The notes under the pieces were generated by a model. It had not been told where the DNA came from. It ran no database searches and saw nothing but the letters and a program-made list of their open reading frames with translations. Of a stretch of 64,000 nucleotides of DNA, positions 22,559 to 34,457 are shown piece after piece; position 1 is the first letter of the stretch, and each line of letters starts with the position of its first letter. Location: positions 1,582,999 to 1,646,998 of the forward strand of contig NW_022985554.1 in the NCBI RefSeq assembly GCF_010093815.1, in the 5' to 3' direction. The stretch comes from Pseudovirgaria hyperparasitica (lineage: Eukaryota; Ascomycota; Dothideomycetes; Acrospermales; Acrospermaceae). A program made the position numbers and the translations under genes.

Positions 22559-23930
22559 CTGAAGAGAGGACCATAAAAATGCAGAATGTAGAATATGCAG
22601 AATGCTGCAAGATTCTGTTTACTTTTACAATGGGCCATGGATGTATAGACGAGTTTAGGCATCAGCCCTCTGGTTATTTTGCATGGTTATACGTGATGCA
22701 AGTCACCTTGGTAAGGCGGGCCAGACCAGCCAATGAGGATAATTCGATTCAGGAAAGCGTAAGATATCGCGTAAATGTGCAGAGTATCACAAGAAGCCCT
22801 AGAGCAGGTTTAAAGACTTTTGCCTCCTGCAAGGTTGTGCAAATTGTTCCAGTAAGCAGTCATGATCGTGGCGAGCGATAGGCTGTATTCCTAGGTCTGT
22901 AGAAGCGGCACAGTCTGGTGTGTATGTCCACCAGGATCGGGCAGAAGTCTAGTCACCATTGGTATACACCCCACGTATCGACTTGGGACACTTAGCAGAA
23001 TAGGGCTTGTGGAGTAATGGATATCGTGACTCTAGGACGATAGACGGATGAACTATAAAACTTGGCACGTCGGTGAACAACCATGTAATCTGAATGCTCT
23101 GTGTTCGGAAGCTGCTCGAATATCAGCCGAAGCTTAACGTTGTCGCACTCTCCGCCAGACGAAAAGTCGTCTTCTGGACCTTTAGATCGGAATTCCACGC
23201 TGCAGCCTCATGGCTAACTCGTCAAATCCTAGGCTACGAGTGTCACTCCCTTACCAGTTGAGATTGATATATCCAGAAGGTATACCGCAAAGGACGTATG
23301 GCCTCCATTGCACCGCACTCTTACAGCTTAGGCCCATCGCATGGAAGCGAGAGATTTAGTGTGATAGCAAAAGTAGACTCGGGCATGGGAGTCGCTCTAG
23401 CCTCGGCTCGCTACGCGTGGCTGAGGGGATTTATGCTGAGACAGCCATGGTTCGACTGGCTACATTTATTGAGAGTCAAGTGTGCATGATATGTGAGGTG
23501 TATATGCAAAGCCCGGAATGTTGAGTGAGAACTGTGCTGACGTTTGACTGTGGGTGTTGTTCGTACTATACCATAGGGGCAAGGGTTAGCATGTCAGCAT
23601 CAAAGATGTTTTGCGGTCGGGCGCTTGCCGGTCATGGTCTTCCTAGATAAGTCAAATAACGGTAGAATGATTTCAGTGTATGGTTGGGTCGAATACCTCT
23701 ATAGTTATTCACGTGGCCAGAAAACAGAAACCCTAATTATCACTGAAGATCAGGGAGAGGAATGTGTACGATGCTGTAACAACTTCTTGATGTCATTTAT
23801 ACGTATTGAAAGCTCGAATAGGATATCCAATCATCATTGGAGCTACAGCCACAAATATCTTCCGTAAAAGAGGGTAGAGCTTCAATTGTATATCCCGTCT
23901 TCGACAATGAAAGCATTCCAGCAGACGAGC
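22559..23930. other. Intergenic region, no supported gene
   Basis: Short frames on both strands (for example 22579-22881 and 22992-23198) show no domain or splice support. A tRNA-like string on the minus strand near 23225-23275 does not fold correctly. Confidence 0.5.
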
Positions 23931-24770
23931 CTATTCTTCATCAATCATGGCACGCATGACGCGGCTCTTGCCTTTGCGAGCCCATTGGGCAGGATCGACG
24001 TCCGCATATGTCGTCCCAATAGCCAGCTCGTCAATCCAAACCTGTCTAAAGTTCTGACCGCCTGGGGGGGCCTGGTTGTTGCTATCGAACCACTGATTGG
24101 CATAGAGACCAACCTGGAATCGAAACTGACGGTTTCCATTGTCATTCAGTGTCGATGGTTTCCCAAGGTCGTTCACCACTTTTGTGCCATCGTACCAGAC
24201 CTTGTAGTAGCCAGTGTTGTCAGACGCCCATTTGGCTTGGATGATGACGGTGTGCCAGACGCCGGCGGTGACAGTGGCCAGTCCCTCGTGGTATACGTTC
24301 TCGTTCTTGCAGTCTGAATCGGCCTCAATGTTGCCGAACGTTCTGCGGGCGTAGAACTGATTGCCTCTGATTCCGAGCATGGCAGCGGGCTTCCAGTCAT
24401 CGCATTTGTTGTTTAACTGAGCAATGAACTGTGCCAGGTTGTAGCTCTGTGCACCCTGGAAGTCCCAGTTCTGTTGGAGGCGGAACGAGAAGCTGTAGAA
24501 TCGCTCGTCGCCGCGCTTGTATCCATCGTTGTGGACGCACTCGGCATGGTAGCGGCCGCCCCAGTTGCTGTTGTACGTCTGCTGAGCCTTGAGAGACTGC
24601 GGGGATTCCAGAAACTCGCTGGTCGACTCGAGTACCGCGCCGGTGCCTGTGTTGTCGATGTTGAAGCTGTCACAGCCGCTTCTGTAGCCCTTGTTGGACC
24701 ATAGCTGAGTCGCCTGGGCCGTGAGGCAGAGGCCGGAGAGCAAGACTGCGGAGAAGCGCTTGGTGAGCAT
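23931..24770 (-). CDS. Secreted polysaccharide lyase, PL20 glucuronan-lyase-like
   Basis: Extracellular enzyme of 279 residues. It begins with a signal peptide (MLTKRF, then a hydrophobic core VLLSGLCLTAQA). The mature part fits the beta-jelly-roll lyase family (Pfam polysacc_lyase; PL20) that cuts beta-1,4-glucuronan by beta-elimination: HAECVHNDGYKRGDERFYSF, SYNLAQFIAQ, then WHTVIIQAKW and GYYKVWYDGTKVV, and FQVGLYANQW near the end. Residues of the active face such as Gln and Tyr/His in these strands look present, but I cannot assign them without alignment. Intronless. ATG 24770 is fixed by the signal peptide and a TATA box 76 bp upstream. Likely role: degradation of algal, fungal or plant glucuronans. 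A heparinase-I-like relative in the same fold is the alternative. Confidence 0.75.
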   Translation of the reverse strand: MLTKRFSAVLLSGLCLTAQATQLWSNKGYRSGCDSFNIDNTGTGAVLESTSEFLESPQSLKAQQTYNSNWGGRYHAECVHNDGYKRGDERFYSFSFRLQQNWDFQGAQSYNLAQFIAQLNNKCDDWKPAAMLGIRGNQFYARRTFGNIEADSDCKNENVYHEGLATVTAGVWHTVIIQAKWASDNTGYYKVWYDGTKVVNDLGKPSTLNDNGNRQFRFQVGLYANQWFDSNNQAPPGGQNFRQVWIDELAIGTTYADVDPAQWARKGKSRVMRAMIDEE

Positions 24771-27162
24771 ATCGAGTGATGCTTGAAGGCGGAGACGATT
24801 CTGTTCGCTGGTGTCCTACTCTAGACTACAGGACCGTGAAGGGACCTTTTATAAAAGATTAACAGGTACCCACGGCGATCATCCTGGGGATATCGTGCTT
24901 CAGCCCCAGGTTTCTGCATGTCATGTAATTCAGGTCAAGTGGATAACAAACACCTGGACCGGCTAGTGTTGAATTGATTCCTTTGTTCGGCGATTTAGTC
25001 AGAAATCCGTGGCTTGCCAAAGGAGTAGCCTGTCGTCCATAGATGATGCATCTTAGATCGTATGGCTTCGTCCATGACAGCGACAGCGATATCTCATTGG
25101 CAGCTTCTGGGACAGATGACCATCTCAACTATTGTTCTTCGGCCTCGATCCATCGATACAGCGAAGAGCAAGTCGTATTTGCCAAGACCTGCTAGATGAT
25201 AAAAGGCCACTTTCCATATCAGGAAGCTCCCTGGTCAAAGTCTGCAGCTTAGAGAGCCGTTCAAGCTTTTGGGGCCACTATGTGGAGAGGGATCGCCATG
25301 TTTACGCTTCGTATTACCGGAGATGCAACAAAGGTAAGAGAGGATAGTCTACTGTCGAAGACCAGACGAAATGACGACCTCGTGGTATACGGTAGGCTGA
25401 CATACGCCACTTATCTTTTGGGGTCATTGGAGCTTTCAGCTAGACGCTTCAGTGGAGCATCGTTTGACCGATCCCTGTTGTAGCATTTGTGAGGTGAATT
25501 CCCAATTGTTTAGATGAAATCCAACTAGTGTTGTGATGCGAGTGACGTGAGATGCAGAGAATTAGGATGTGTTTAAGAGATCAGCGTTAGCCCCGATTAA
25601 GCTTAGCTCACAGGAACGTTACTTATAAATAGATCAATGTGCTTTACCCGAATCTAAACGAATTGATGGCCCTTGCATTCTTCACATTTCTCAAGTTTTT
25701 CTGACATCCTCTGCCCCAACTGGGCCTACGCTCAAGTAGCGCTATAGGCCTTGGCGACATACCGTAAGCCTTTATAAGCGTTGCCCTGTGGGGTGGCGTT
25801 CATTGATGTCCACAAACGAGCCTGACGTGTTGGAGTTGTATACTTGTTGACTGAATAGCCAATGTAAACAAACCCTCAGGCCTCACTTTGGGAATATGTT
25901 TTGGCGACAGTTTTACTTTCCCGAACGTTGAACGCGGCTCTGTTTGTTCCGACCTTGTTTCTCTCTTGTCGTCAGCTGTCGCACTGCATGCATGTGTAGC
26001 TACAAGCTTGAGATGCGAGAGCTGGGAACTCGTCGCAATCTTCCGCAGTTGACACTCTGGCAAGCCGATACATCTTCCTACCATTGCTACTATCGAGAGA
26101 CGAGGCACGAAGGGAAGCACCCAGCGAGTAGATTTATGTCTTCGTAAGCAAGCCTTCCCAAGCACAAACATAAATGGCTTGGATACCCAAGCGTAACACG
26201 CCCGATACAACGGTTGACCAACTGATATGGTACATTACGGAATAGAACATTTGCATCCAAGGCAAAGAGACAAAGCGGACACTTGACACAAAGAGATGCC
26301 CGATATCAGCCGACCCAGTGGTGAGCGCGCTAGGCCTATTGCGGATGAGAGCGGCCGTCACCTGGAGTCGTGATATTATTCCATGAATGTAGAGGTGTCG
26401 TCCTACACCGACACCACCACGTTCGACACAGCATCTCGGATTCCATCACACACTCGGTGCAGCGATGGACATCCTGTCTGTCTAACATCGAACGCATGGA
26501 TGAATATCTCCCAGACGTTAGCTCTTTCGCTTGAACGCACTCAACGCATCCCGATCGTGTGACCCGGGCTCGTATTTGTCGGCTCATACTTCCCTTGCAC
26601 GCAGTGTCCTGCAGAAGGGAAGGGAGTAGTAAACAATGAATTCTGATATCTAGGTAGCCATACTTGTCGGCCGGCTTGCAGACGAATCGAAGAAATGTAT
26701 GGTATCAGTCCAGGACAAGATTCCACGAGGAAGAATCTAGGGCTAAGGCTACCCGCCTGTCAAACACGTCAAGTCGCATGGCAGCCATACCATCTTCGTT
26801 CAGGCTGTGCCAAAGCACGGCGATCCAGCCCAGGACCGGAGAGTCTGTGTGGGGAGAGCCTTCGCTTGTCGCACCCGAATACGGATCGATGGCGTTTTTA
26901 GGGTGTTTTGAAGCCCCTCCAGCTGAAAGACCGCAGCTTCATGTCTGCCTTGCGTCGGGGTCGATGTTGGTATTTGATTGTTCTTGTCTGTTGCCTCTTT
27001 GCGCAAGCTTTTTGTGTTTTGCTTCAAGGCCTACGTTGTAGTGTGTGTTTGACTTTTCTTCGGCGTCGAGGATCGTCGTGCGCGTCTGGTTGATCGTTTC
27101 GCGTTGGGTTTGTTCACGATTCTATAGACGATTACTTTTTCTACTTTCGCTTCTCATATACG
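24771..27162. other. Intergenic region, no supported gene
   Basis: 2.4 kb with only short or motif-free frames (for example 25800-26210 on the minus strand, 136 codons). The last 200 bp is T-rich on the plus strand and probably includes the promoter and leader of the Pro/Gln-rich gene. Confidence 0.5.
24847..24853 (-). promoter_or_regulatory. TATA box of the lyase gene
   Basis: TATAAAA on the minus strand within TTTTATAAAAG, 76 bp before the ATG at 24770. Strong TATA boxes fit a highly induced secreted enzyme. Confidence 0.6.
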
Positions 27163-29097
27163 ATGAATCAAGTGTATCCTCCTGCGCAACAACAGCATGG
27201 AACTCTGGGATACGCTCCCCCTCCCCCGTATGGCAATCAGACGCAGTATGCGGTCCCGCAACAACCAACATATCCGGCACCGACGACGTATCAGCAGAGT
27301 CACGTTGGCGGTCAAGAAAAGCAGCAATATCAAGTGAATGCGGTCCCGATAGCAGCGACGCAGACACTCTCGGCACCTCCTGGATACCAGACCGCTCCTG
27401 GATACCAGACCGCTCCTGGATACCAGACCGCAAGCGCAACACCACATACTCAACAGTATGCCGGCGCACTGCCGCAAGCACATCAACAACCGCAGCAATA
27501 CGTGCCTCCACAGCAGGCGATGACGCCTCAGCCTCCTCCGGCATACCAGCAACAGGTCCAATACGGGCAACAGCCTACGATGAACCCAGGCCAACAACAG
27601 CCTGTGATGACGCCAGCCCAGCAACAGGCTGTGATGACTCCAGCCCAGCAACATCAAGTCCAGCAATTCATCTCGCACATGCCGCCAGAGAAGCTCCAAG
27701 CCATCCAACAAATCGCCCAGCAACAGCCCATCTTCTCCCCTCCGCCCACACAGCCCAACGCAGCCCCTCCGCCCAACTTCGTCTCGACCGCGCCGGCCGG
27801 CCTCTTCGGCGCCAAACAGACCGGCCACGGCCACGGCCACAAACACGACCACTCCAAGGACGCCCAGCAGACGGGCAAAGTGCAACGCTTCCTCGGCGAC
27901 ACGCTCGTCGGCCGCTTCGCCCGCGCATCGGTGCAAACCGCCACCTCCGTCGCCAAAATGCCCGCGGCGCTGTCCCCCTGGGGCGACAACAACCCCGTCA
28001 CGCTGCCAAACGTGCGGTACCGCGACGCAGTGCTCTTCACCGTCTTCGCGGGCGTGGGCGCGCCGCTGATCGAGGGCGCAGACTCGCTCGTCAGCGACCT
28101 CTTTGGCGCAGACAGCTTCGTGTCCGACGTCGTGTCCTCGGGCGCGGGCTTCGTGACGGGCAGCACCGTCGTCAAGTACGGCGTGTTTCAGATTGTGGAG
28201 CAGGCCATTGACAAGGGCGTCGTCGAGCATCTGCTGCCGGAGGAGGAGCGCATGATTCAGACGGTCAGTGTCAAGAGCTTGCAGGTCGGCATCAAGCATA
28301 AGCTCATGGGCGTGGACGCGGATATCCGGTTCCATGGCGTGCGGGCGACGCAGAGCACGCAGGCGTGCGAGAAGGGCTGGTTTGCACCGTATTTCTTTGC
28401 GAGCAGTCGCACGCCCGTCATCCCGCGCGCAAACGACTTTGCGATCGGGCAGTTCTTTGGGCCGTTTCTGGGCGGTGCGTGGCTCTCTCTCTCTCTCTCT
28501 CTTCCCTTCCATCTCTCCGTGCATCTCCATTTGACTTTGAAGTGCCCACACTGACATTTACACCCAACAGCGGACTACGCAATGGCGCACAAACTGCTCG
28601 CCGAAGCACCGCACGCCCTCGCCATGTGCGACCCCGACCCCAGCCACGACATCGGCACAAACCGCCTCCTCTGCATCTTCACGGCCATCTCGCCGTTCCG
28701 CGCAAACATGTGGTCCACCTCGCGGCGCCCGGGCTGCGGCACGCTCATCTTCCACCTCTTCGACGGCTGCCCGGCGCTTGTCGTCCCCGTGACGCAGAAG
28801 TGCCCCGTCGTGGCATGGTCGCCGTGGACGCTGTCGCAGATGCGCGGTGGGGGTGCGGGTGGCGGTGCCGGGTGGGCGGCCGAGCGGCACCATGGGGAGA
28901 TGTGCGAGTGGCTTGATGGGGTGGTGAGTCTGGAGCATTTGACGGCGGGGGGCGTGCGGGAGAAGTATGTGGATGTGCTGGGGCGGGCGGTGAGTTTGGT
29001 GCTGAATGGGGCGTTGGGGCTGGAGAAGGTGGCGGATAAGACGGTGTTGGGGAAGGTGGATGCGGAGAGGGCGGGCGTGGTGTTTTTTCGGTATTGA
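27163..29097 (+). CDS. Pro/Gln-rich N-terminus protein with conserved globular C-terminus, unknown function
   Basis: 612 residues, function not recognised. Residues 1 to about 215 are low-complexity, rich in Pro, Gln, Tyr and Ala, with three tandem copies of APGYQT/PPGYQT and several MTPAQQ copies; a His-rich string HGHGHKHDH follows near residue 224. The remaining 380 residues are globular, with VRYRDAVLFTVFAGVGAPLIEG and FGPFLGADYAMAHKLL. One 96-nt intron (28475-28570, GTGCGT..CAACAG) contains a CT microsatellite; splicing joins FGPFLG to ADYAMA in frame. Base composition jumps to very GC-rich from about 27.65 kb, where the globular part starts. The N-terminus resembles disordered scaffold or prion-like segments. 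No signal peptide or clear membrane helix. Confidence 0.75.
27376..27429 (+). repeat. Three tandem 18-bp in-frame units
   Basis: Three nearly identical units (consensus GCTCCTGGATACCAGACC) encoding APGYQT inside the Pro/Gln-rich region. Near identity at the DNA level indicates recent expansion. Confidence 0.85.
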
Positions 29098-30710
29098 GGC
29101 TTGCGTTGAGGGGTGTTGGATACTACCTGCGTGTATGGCGAATATTGTATGGTATGGTATGGTATGGCATTTACGAGTCGTCAAGAGTCTACGCACAGCG
29201 CCGTTGCTTATCATCATCATCACCCCCTTCAAAGCCGCACCCCATCACCGCAGCCCATCACCGCTCCTCCCCACCACGACGACGACGACAAAGCATGCGA
29301 ACATAGAAGGTCACGCTGTTAAAACACCCTCCCCAACAACAAGAAGCATCGCATGTGGTTGTCTACATACGGACATCGATCTTTATGTCAAGCTTGAGTA
29401 CGGGAGGAAAAGGGGAGGAGGGAGAGGGCGATGGATATGTATATGCGTAGATAGGTATGGGTCTGGGTCTGGGTATAGGTATAGGCACAGAAATACAACA
29501 CGCGCATCTGGCATGAATGACGGGTACGCCCGCGTGTCGAGTCAAGCCAAAGGCGTGAAAAGCACGTACCACAATCCACGCAGCGTTGGTCATTCACACT
29601 GCACAACGTGACCCTGCACAACGTCACGTACCCGACAACGACCATTCAATACATATATATAAATACCCAAACCTCAACAGCCCTACCTAATTACTTTCCT
29701 ACCTACCTCCCCACAAGGCGACTCAGTGACTCAGTGACTCAGTGCACGCAAGACCTGCCTACGAGAGGCATCTATGGTTGTTATGTGCAGGCTTAGAGAT
29801 TGGAAAGGGATGGATGGGTCGTGCTTGGGGCGGGTTGAGGTCGAGGTGTATGATGTGTGTGTGTGCGTGTGGGTGGACTCGTGGTGGAGGGCATTGGCGG
29901 GGTGTGGTGGTGGAGGTTGTTGTTGTGTGATGGTGGTGGAGGTTGTTGTGTGATTGGGGTTGTGTGATGATGATAATTATGGTGGTGGTGATGATGATGG
30001 TTGTTGTTGTGTGGTGGTGGTTGTTGTTGTGTAATAGTAGTGATAGTAACAATGATTGTATATGTGTGTGAGAAGTCAAGATACAAAGTACAGGCACAGC
30101 AAACACAGTGCGATTCACGCCAGTTCACTCCTTATCATGTAATGTCAAGTCAAGTCAAGTCACTTCACGCCAAATAAAGCCATGTAATGTCAAACAATCC
30201 CACATCCAATTGATGGTAAATAAGTATATATCGTCGCCGTATATATATATCTTCTTCTCCTTCATCTACTTTTCATCCCCTATCCCATCCTATCCCCTTT
30301 CTCATCCCATCCCCATCCCATCCCAACCCAACCCAACCCAAACCCAAACAAGTATACAAATTACAACAAGACTGTACAGTCCCGCGTGGGTATATATATA
30401 AAGTAAAAAGAAATAAAAAACACAAAAGCACCACTCGCGTCCCATATAGATAGATATGGTAGCCGCGATGATGACGATGATGACGATGGTAATCATCATC
30501 AGAGAAAAGAAAAGAAAAAGAAAAAAGAGACATGAATGCCCAGGAGCCGGATCCCGAGACTTCCGGCGATGAGCTGAGCTGAGCTGAGCTGAGATGGATG
30601 GATGGATAGAGACGGATCAAGATCCCCGCTATGCAAACCCGAAACCCGCAGCCGAGAAATTGAAAAACCCGCGCGTCCACGACAGACACCCCAACCCATC
30701 CCCAAACCCC
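29098..30710. other. Convergent intergenic region with simple repeats
   Basis: This lies between the 3' ends of the Pro/Gln-rich gene and the Zn2Cys6 gene. It holds GGT/GTT/GAT-type trinucleotide tracts (29880-30040), CAAGT units (about 30140-30160), CCCAA/CCATC units (30280-30350) and GAGCT units (30567-30592). Frames through these are low-complexity and I do not call them genes. Confidence 0.65.
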
Positions 30711-32873
30711 CTAAATCAACAAACAATCCCACCCCTTCCTCCGCATAACATCCCTCCAATGCACACTCCCCCCACCAACACCACCAACCCCACAATCCGC
30801 ATCCGCCTCCGCCCAAACCTCCGCCAACAAAATCCCCACCCGACCAAAACTTCCCTCGGCGCCCCCAACAACCCCCTCCTCACCCATGCGCGCCGCCCTC
30901 GCCGCAAACATGCCGCGAAACGCACTATCCGGCAGCGCCACCGAGCCAGCCACAAGCAGCGGCCAGGCAAGACACTTGTCGAAGGCGACGGGGATGAAAG
31001 CCATAGCATCGACGAGCGCGGAGACCAGCGATGTGATGGAGGCGCTGGTGCGGTCAATGTCCGGGATGAGGCCGCAGAGGGCGATGCGCGCGGCGAGGCG
31101 GAAGACGGCTGTGATGGCGCGGCTGAGGTGTTTGGGGCGGATGGCGCCTGTTGGGCTGTAGGGGGAGGATAGGGCGGATGTGGAAGCTGTGGAAGAGGAG
31201 GAGGTAGTCTCCGTCAGACTGATCTGGTCGCCGAGGAGCTTAATGTGGGAGCAGAGGGTGACGTCGTCCATGCCGTCGGCCTTGAGGGCCTCGAGACAGG
31301 CGATTTCGGAAATCAGGTACATGACGCGGTCGTCGCAGCCCATGAGCTCGGCGAGGCCGGACGGGGCGTCGGCGATGAGTTTCTCGCGGTAGGTGTCTGC
31401 GAAGACGGGGGTGCGGGCGAGCATGGTGGCGCCGAGGATGTCGATCCAGGCGGCGAGGGTCATGTTGAAGGGGGGTTGGTGGGTGTTGGTATTATTCATG
31501 GCCACGAGCTGGGCCGGCAGCTCGAGCTTGTTGAGGAGGTTGGTGACGGCTTGGTAGTGCTGGTGCCAGGGGATGTCGGGGAGGGAGTCGTCCGGGCGGC
31601 CGACCATGCACTGGAAGAAGATCATGCTGAGGGTGGCCTCGAGGATCTGGGCGTGGTCGACGTCGCGGTTGAGGGCGTCGCAGAGCTCGGAGACGGTGGC
31701 GAAGCGGTGGCGCATAATGTCCTGGTCTATGGAGTCGTCGTTTTCGGTGCCGCTGCCAGCCCTGAGGCCCTTGAGGTGCAGGGCCGCGATGCTGAGGCAG
31801 CAGTGGAGGTAGCACTTGTTCGACTGGAGGGCCGGGAGGATGACGTCGGAGCGGGCGGAGCCGTGCTGGTTGACCTCGAGGATGGGGAAGATGAGGCCGA
31901 TGACGTTGTTGATAAAGTGGTCGAGCAGGTACTGGTCCTCGTCCTCGACCTGGATGACGACGGCCGGGTGGGATGGGGTCAGGGGCGGCTGCCCCTGGGT
32001 AAAGTCAAAGTAGTGAAAGTCGATGGGCTCCTCGGCAAAGGACTCGCGGCGGCTCTCAAAGTAGTCCTGCTGGATCCAGCTGTCGGAGTGGGAGCTGGTG
32101 CTGCCAGGGGCTTGGTATGTGCTAAAGGTTGAGATGCTGGAGTCGCGGCGGGTGGGGACGTCGTTGACAAAGGTCTGGCGCTCCGTCTTGATGTCGACTT
32201 CGTAGGGGACGCAGGGCGGGAAGGGATGGTGGTGGTGGCCGTAGGACGACGGGGCGTACATGGGCGGCGGCGGCGGCAGCATCGAAGTCGAGTCGTAGTA
32301 CTCTGGCGACTGCACATGGTGGAAGTGGGGTTGGTGGTGGTGGTGGTGGTGGTTGATCGAGCTGTTATGATCATAGTCGAGCGAGAGCTGCGAGTCGACC
32401 GAGGCGGCGCGGGTGTGAGCAGCGCCGCCGTCCGAGTAGCCATCCGAGGCCGGCAAGGAATGGCATAGACTCGGGGGTGAGTGTGTGGAGGAGCAGGGCG
32501 GCGCGACGGGCTGTGAGGTCTTTTCGGCAAGCTTGGTGCGCTTGATGATGTTCTTGATGAGCTCCTTCTGGTGCCGCCTCTGCTCGTTGTTGCTCCACCA
32601 GACCGGCCGCTTGTACTCGCACTTCAGGCCGAGATGATTGCAAGCACGACAGCCCGGCTTGCCCTCGTCGCACTTCTTCCTCCGCAGACGGCAAGTGAAG
32701 CAGCCGGTGCGAGACCTTCTGTGCATCTTTGCCTGAGCAGCCTTTGCGGCCTGTGTCTGGGCGGCGGTGGGAGTGGTAGTGATGGTAGTAGTAGTAATAG
32801 GATTGATAGTGGTGCCGACCATGTTTAAGGGATGTTTGGATATGGACATGGACGGATTGAGCGAGGTAGACAT
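30711..32873 (-). CDS. Zn(II)2Cys6 transcription factor, RosA/NosA/Pro1-like
   Basis: Nuclear DNA-binding regulator of 720 residues, intronless. The zinc cluster has Cys58, 61, 68, 75, 78 and 85 (spacing C-x2-C-x6-C-x6-C-x2-C-x6-C) in the context MHRRSRTGCFTCRLRRKK, followed by HLGLKCEYKRPVWWSNNE and a basic IKNIIKRTKL segment. That context recalls the fungal sexual-development regulators RosA/NosA and Pro1; I assign it from memory of the family. Then come a poly-His/Ser/Pro region (HHHHHH, FHH) and a fungal_trans_2-type domain from about residue 300, ending WRDVMRRKGWDCLLI. ATG 32873 is the first in-frame ATG; the frame upstream is open but has none. The leader upstream is purine-rich on the plus strand, that is CT-rich on the coding strand. 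It is divergent from the SAM-PH gene 5.7 kb away. Confidence 0.85.
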   Translation of the reverse strand: MSTSLNPSMSISKHPLNMVGTTINPITTTTITTTPTAAQTQAAKAAQAKMHRRSRTGCFTCRLRRKKCDEGKPGCRACNHLGLKCEYKRPVWWSNNEQRRHQKELIKNIIKRTKLAEKTSQPVAPPCSSTHSPPSLCHSLPASDGYSDGGAAHTRAASVDSQLSLDYDHNSSINHHHHHHQPHFHHVQSPEYYDSTSMLPPPPPMYAPSSYGHHHHPFPPCVPYEVDIKTERQTFVNDVPTRRDSSISTFSTYQAPGSTSSHSDSWIQQDYFESRRESFAEEPIDFHYFDFTQGQPPLTPSHPAVVIQVEDEDQYLLDHFINNVIGLIFPILEVNQHGSARSDVILPALQSNKCYLHCCLSIAALHLKGLRAGSGTENDDSIDQDIMRHRFATVSELCDALNRDVDHAQILEATLSMIFFQCMVGRPDDSLPDIPWHQHYQAVTNLLNKLELPAQLVAMNNTNTHQPPFNMTLAAWIDILGATMLARTPVFADTYREKLIADAPSGLAELMGCDDRVMYLISEIACLEALKADGMDDVTLCSHIKLLGDQISLTETTSSSSTASTSALSSPYSPTGAIRPKHLSRAITAVFRLAARIALCGLIPDIDRTSASITSLVSALVDAMAFIPVAFDKCLAWPLLVAGSVALPDSAFRGMFAARAARMGEEGVVGGAEGSFGRVGILLAEVWAEADADCGVGGVGGGSVHWRDVMRRKGWDCLLI

Positions 32874-34423
32874 CGATGGCAGGAATATATGGGGAGAGCT
32901 TTTTTGTTTCGAAAAGACGAGACAGGAGAGCGAGAGTGAGAGTGACAGTAAACAACAATATGAAGTAGCTCGCCGGGAGACTAGACTGGGGTGGGGAGAG
33001 AGAGAGAGGAGGGATCTCCAGTGGTAAGGGACAGTGGGTGTGTGTGTGTGTGTGTGGCTTTGGACCGGCTCTTTGCCTATTAGATGGAAGTTTGGTCTGG
33101 GGGAGGGGGGGTGGCAATAAATTAAAGACTGGATACTGCGAAGCCTGCTTCGAGCTGTGTGTGAATATAGAAAGGAAAGGGAAGGAAAGCGAAACAAGCA
33201 CGAGCAAATTACTCGGGACGGCCGTTAGATGGGACTGCTGGAGAAGGAGAGAGAGGTGGTGGAGGTCGAGCAGTATCAAAGTACCTTATATGTTCCGTAA
33301 GCTGCGAGAAATGCACATAAAAAGCCACGGATCTATTCTTAGGCTTGATGGGCCTGTCATGGGGTTGTTGCTGGTGCTGGTGATGGTGCTAGGCTGGAGA
33401 GCAGGTTGGGGCAATAGCAGGCTTGCAGGATGTGTGTGTGTGAGTGGAATGGAGTGCAAATAGCGACTAGTTTGGGATAGTCCAGCGCTTAAGGGGACGG
33501 TGATTGGGCCAGATGGTGTGCATGTACATGTACAGCAGTGCCGAGAGAGAGATAGTAGTGGTATGTTAGCTATTATGCCATGTATGCTCGGACCGGGACT
33601 TGGGTTGATGTGTGTCTAGGGGGGGGGAGGGGGGTACTGGGGATGGATGCAAAGAAGAGGAGGCTTGTTTGCTGGCCCGCGGACACTATACTGGAGTGAG
33701 CAAGGGAAAGCAAGTCAAATCAGGCAACGGATTGGCTGGATGGGATTACTGTAGTGTAGTATTTAGGGGAGCGGGCGGGGGAACCTATTTTTGCGAGCCG
33801 CCCACCGCCCGTCGGGCAGTCAGGACGAGCGTGTGAGTGGCCAGTGCAGTGCAGATTAGACAGCGGGCAGTAATTAGTAGAGTGGATGGTGGATGGTGGA
33901 TGGTGGATAGACTGGATAGTGGGTACAGCAGCAGCAGAGGGCATGTGCATCACACGAAAGAGAAAGGCTAATAAAGTGTCCCGTCGCGTGTCGTCCGTAT
34001 TTTCGTATCAGCAACGATGCGACTTGCAAGACATGTAGTTAGAGAGAGGAGGAGGAAGAAGAAGAAGAGGAGAATAGGACAATTAGGCTTCGCGTAAGAA
34101 GGTGAGCGCCCGATAACCAGACTTTTGAGCCAGACTCGGGCCTCCGACTCTCCGACGTGGTGAAGTAGGTGGTGTGAATGAATGGTATAGAGTAGGACAG
34201 AGAGGTGGTGTAGTAATTAGGTAGAAGAAGGTAGTAGTAGTACTGTCGTATCAGCCAGCAAAAGTCGCACGCCGTCTGTGGCTGCTGGACGATGATGGAT
34301 GACAAAGGCGAGGACTGCCATGCTGCCAGCACAACAACCATAGCACATTATCTATTCACTGCCTTTGTAATACCTCCAACAGAAGTGTATGCAGGCTGTG
34401 TGTGTGTGAGTGTGTGAGTGGTG

Positions 34424-34426
<3 letters not shown>

Positions 34427-34454
<28 letters not shown>
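34427..34454. repeat. (AG)n microsatellite
   Basis: Fourteen uninterrupted AG dinucleotides near the point where strand bias changes. GT and GCTGT repeats flank it. Confidence 0.9.

Positions 34455-34457
<3 letters not shown>

Noticed and set aside
23225-23275. Minus-strand tRNA-like string (CTCAACTGGTAAGG)
   Set aside because: Only the D-arm resembles a tRNA; the remaining arms do not pair.
25800-26210. 136-codon minus-strand frame
   Set aside because: No domain, odd composition, and no promoter or splice signals that fit.
29759-30128. Thr/His-rich minus-strand ORFs
   Set aside because: They are translations of GGT/GTT/GAT microsatellites, with no conserved segment or splice support.
31245-32132. 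295-codon plus-strand frame opposite the zinc-cluster gene
   Set aside because: Shadow frame of a GC-rich coding region; it is made of Gly, Val, Asp and Glu only because of codon bias on the other strand.
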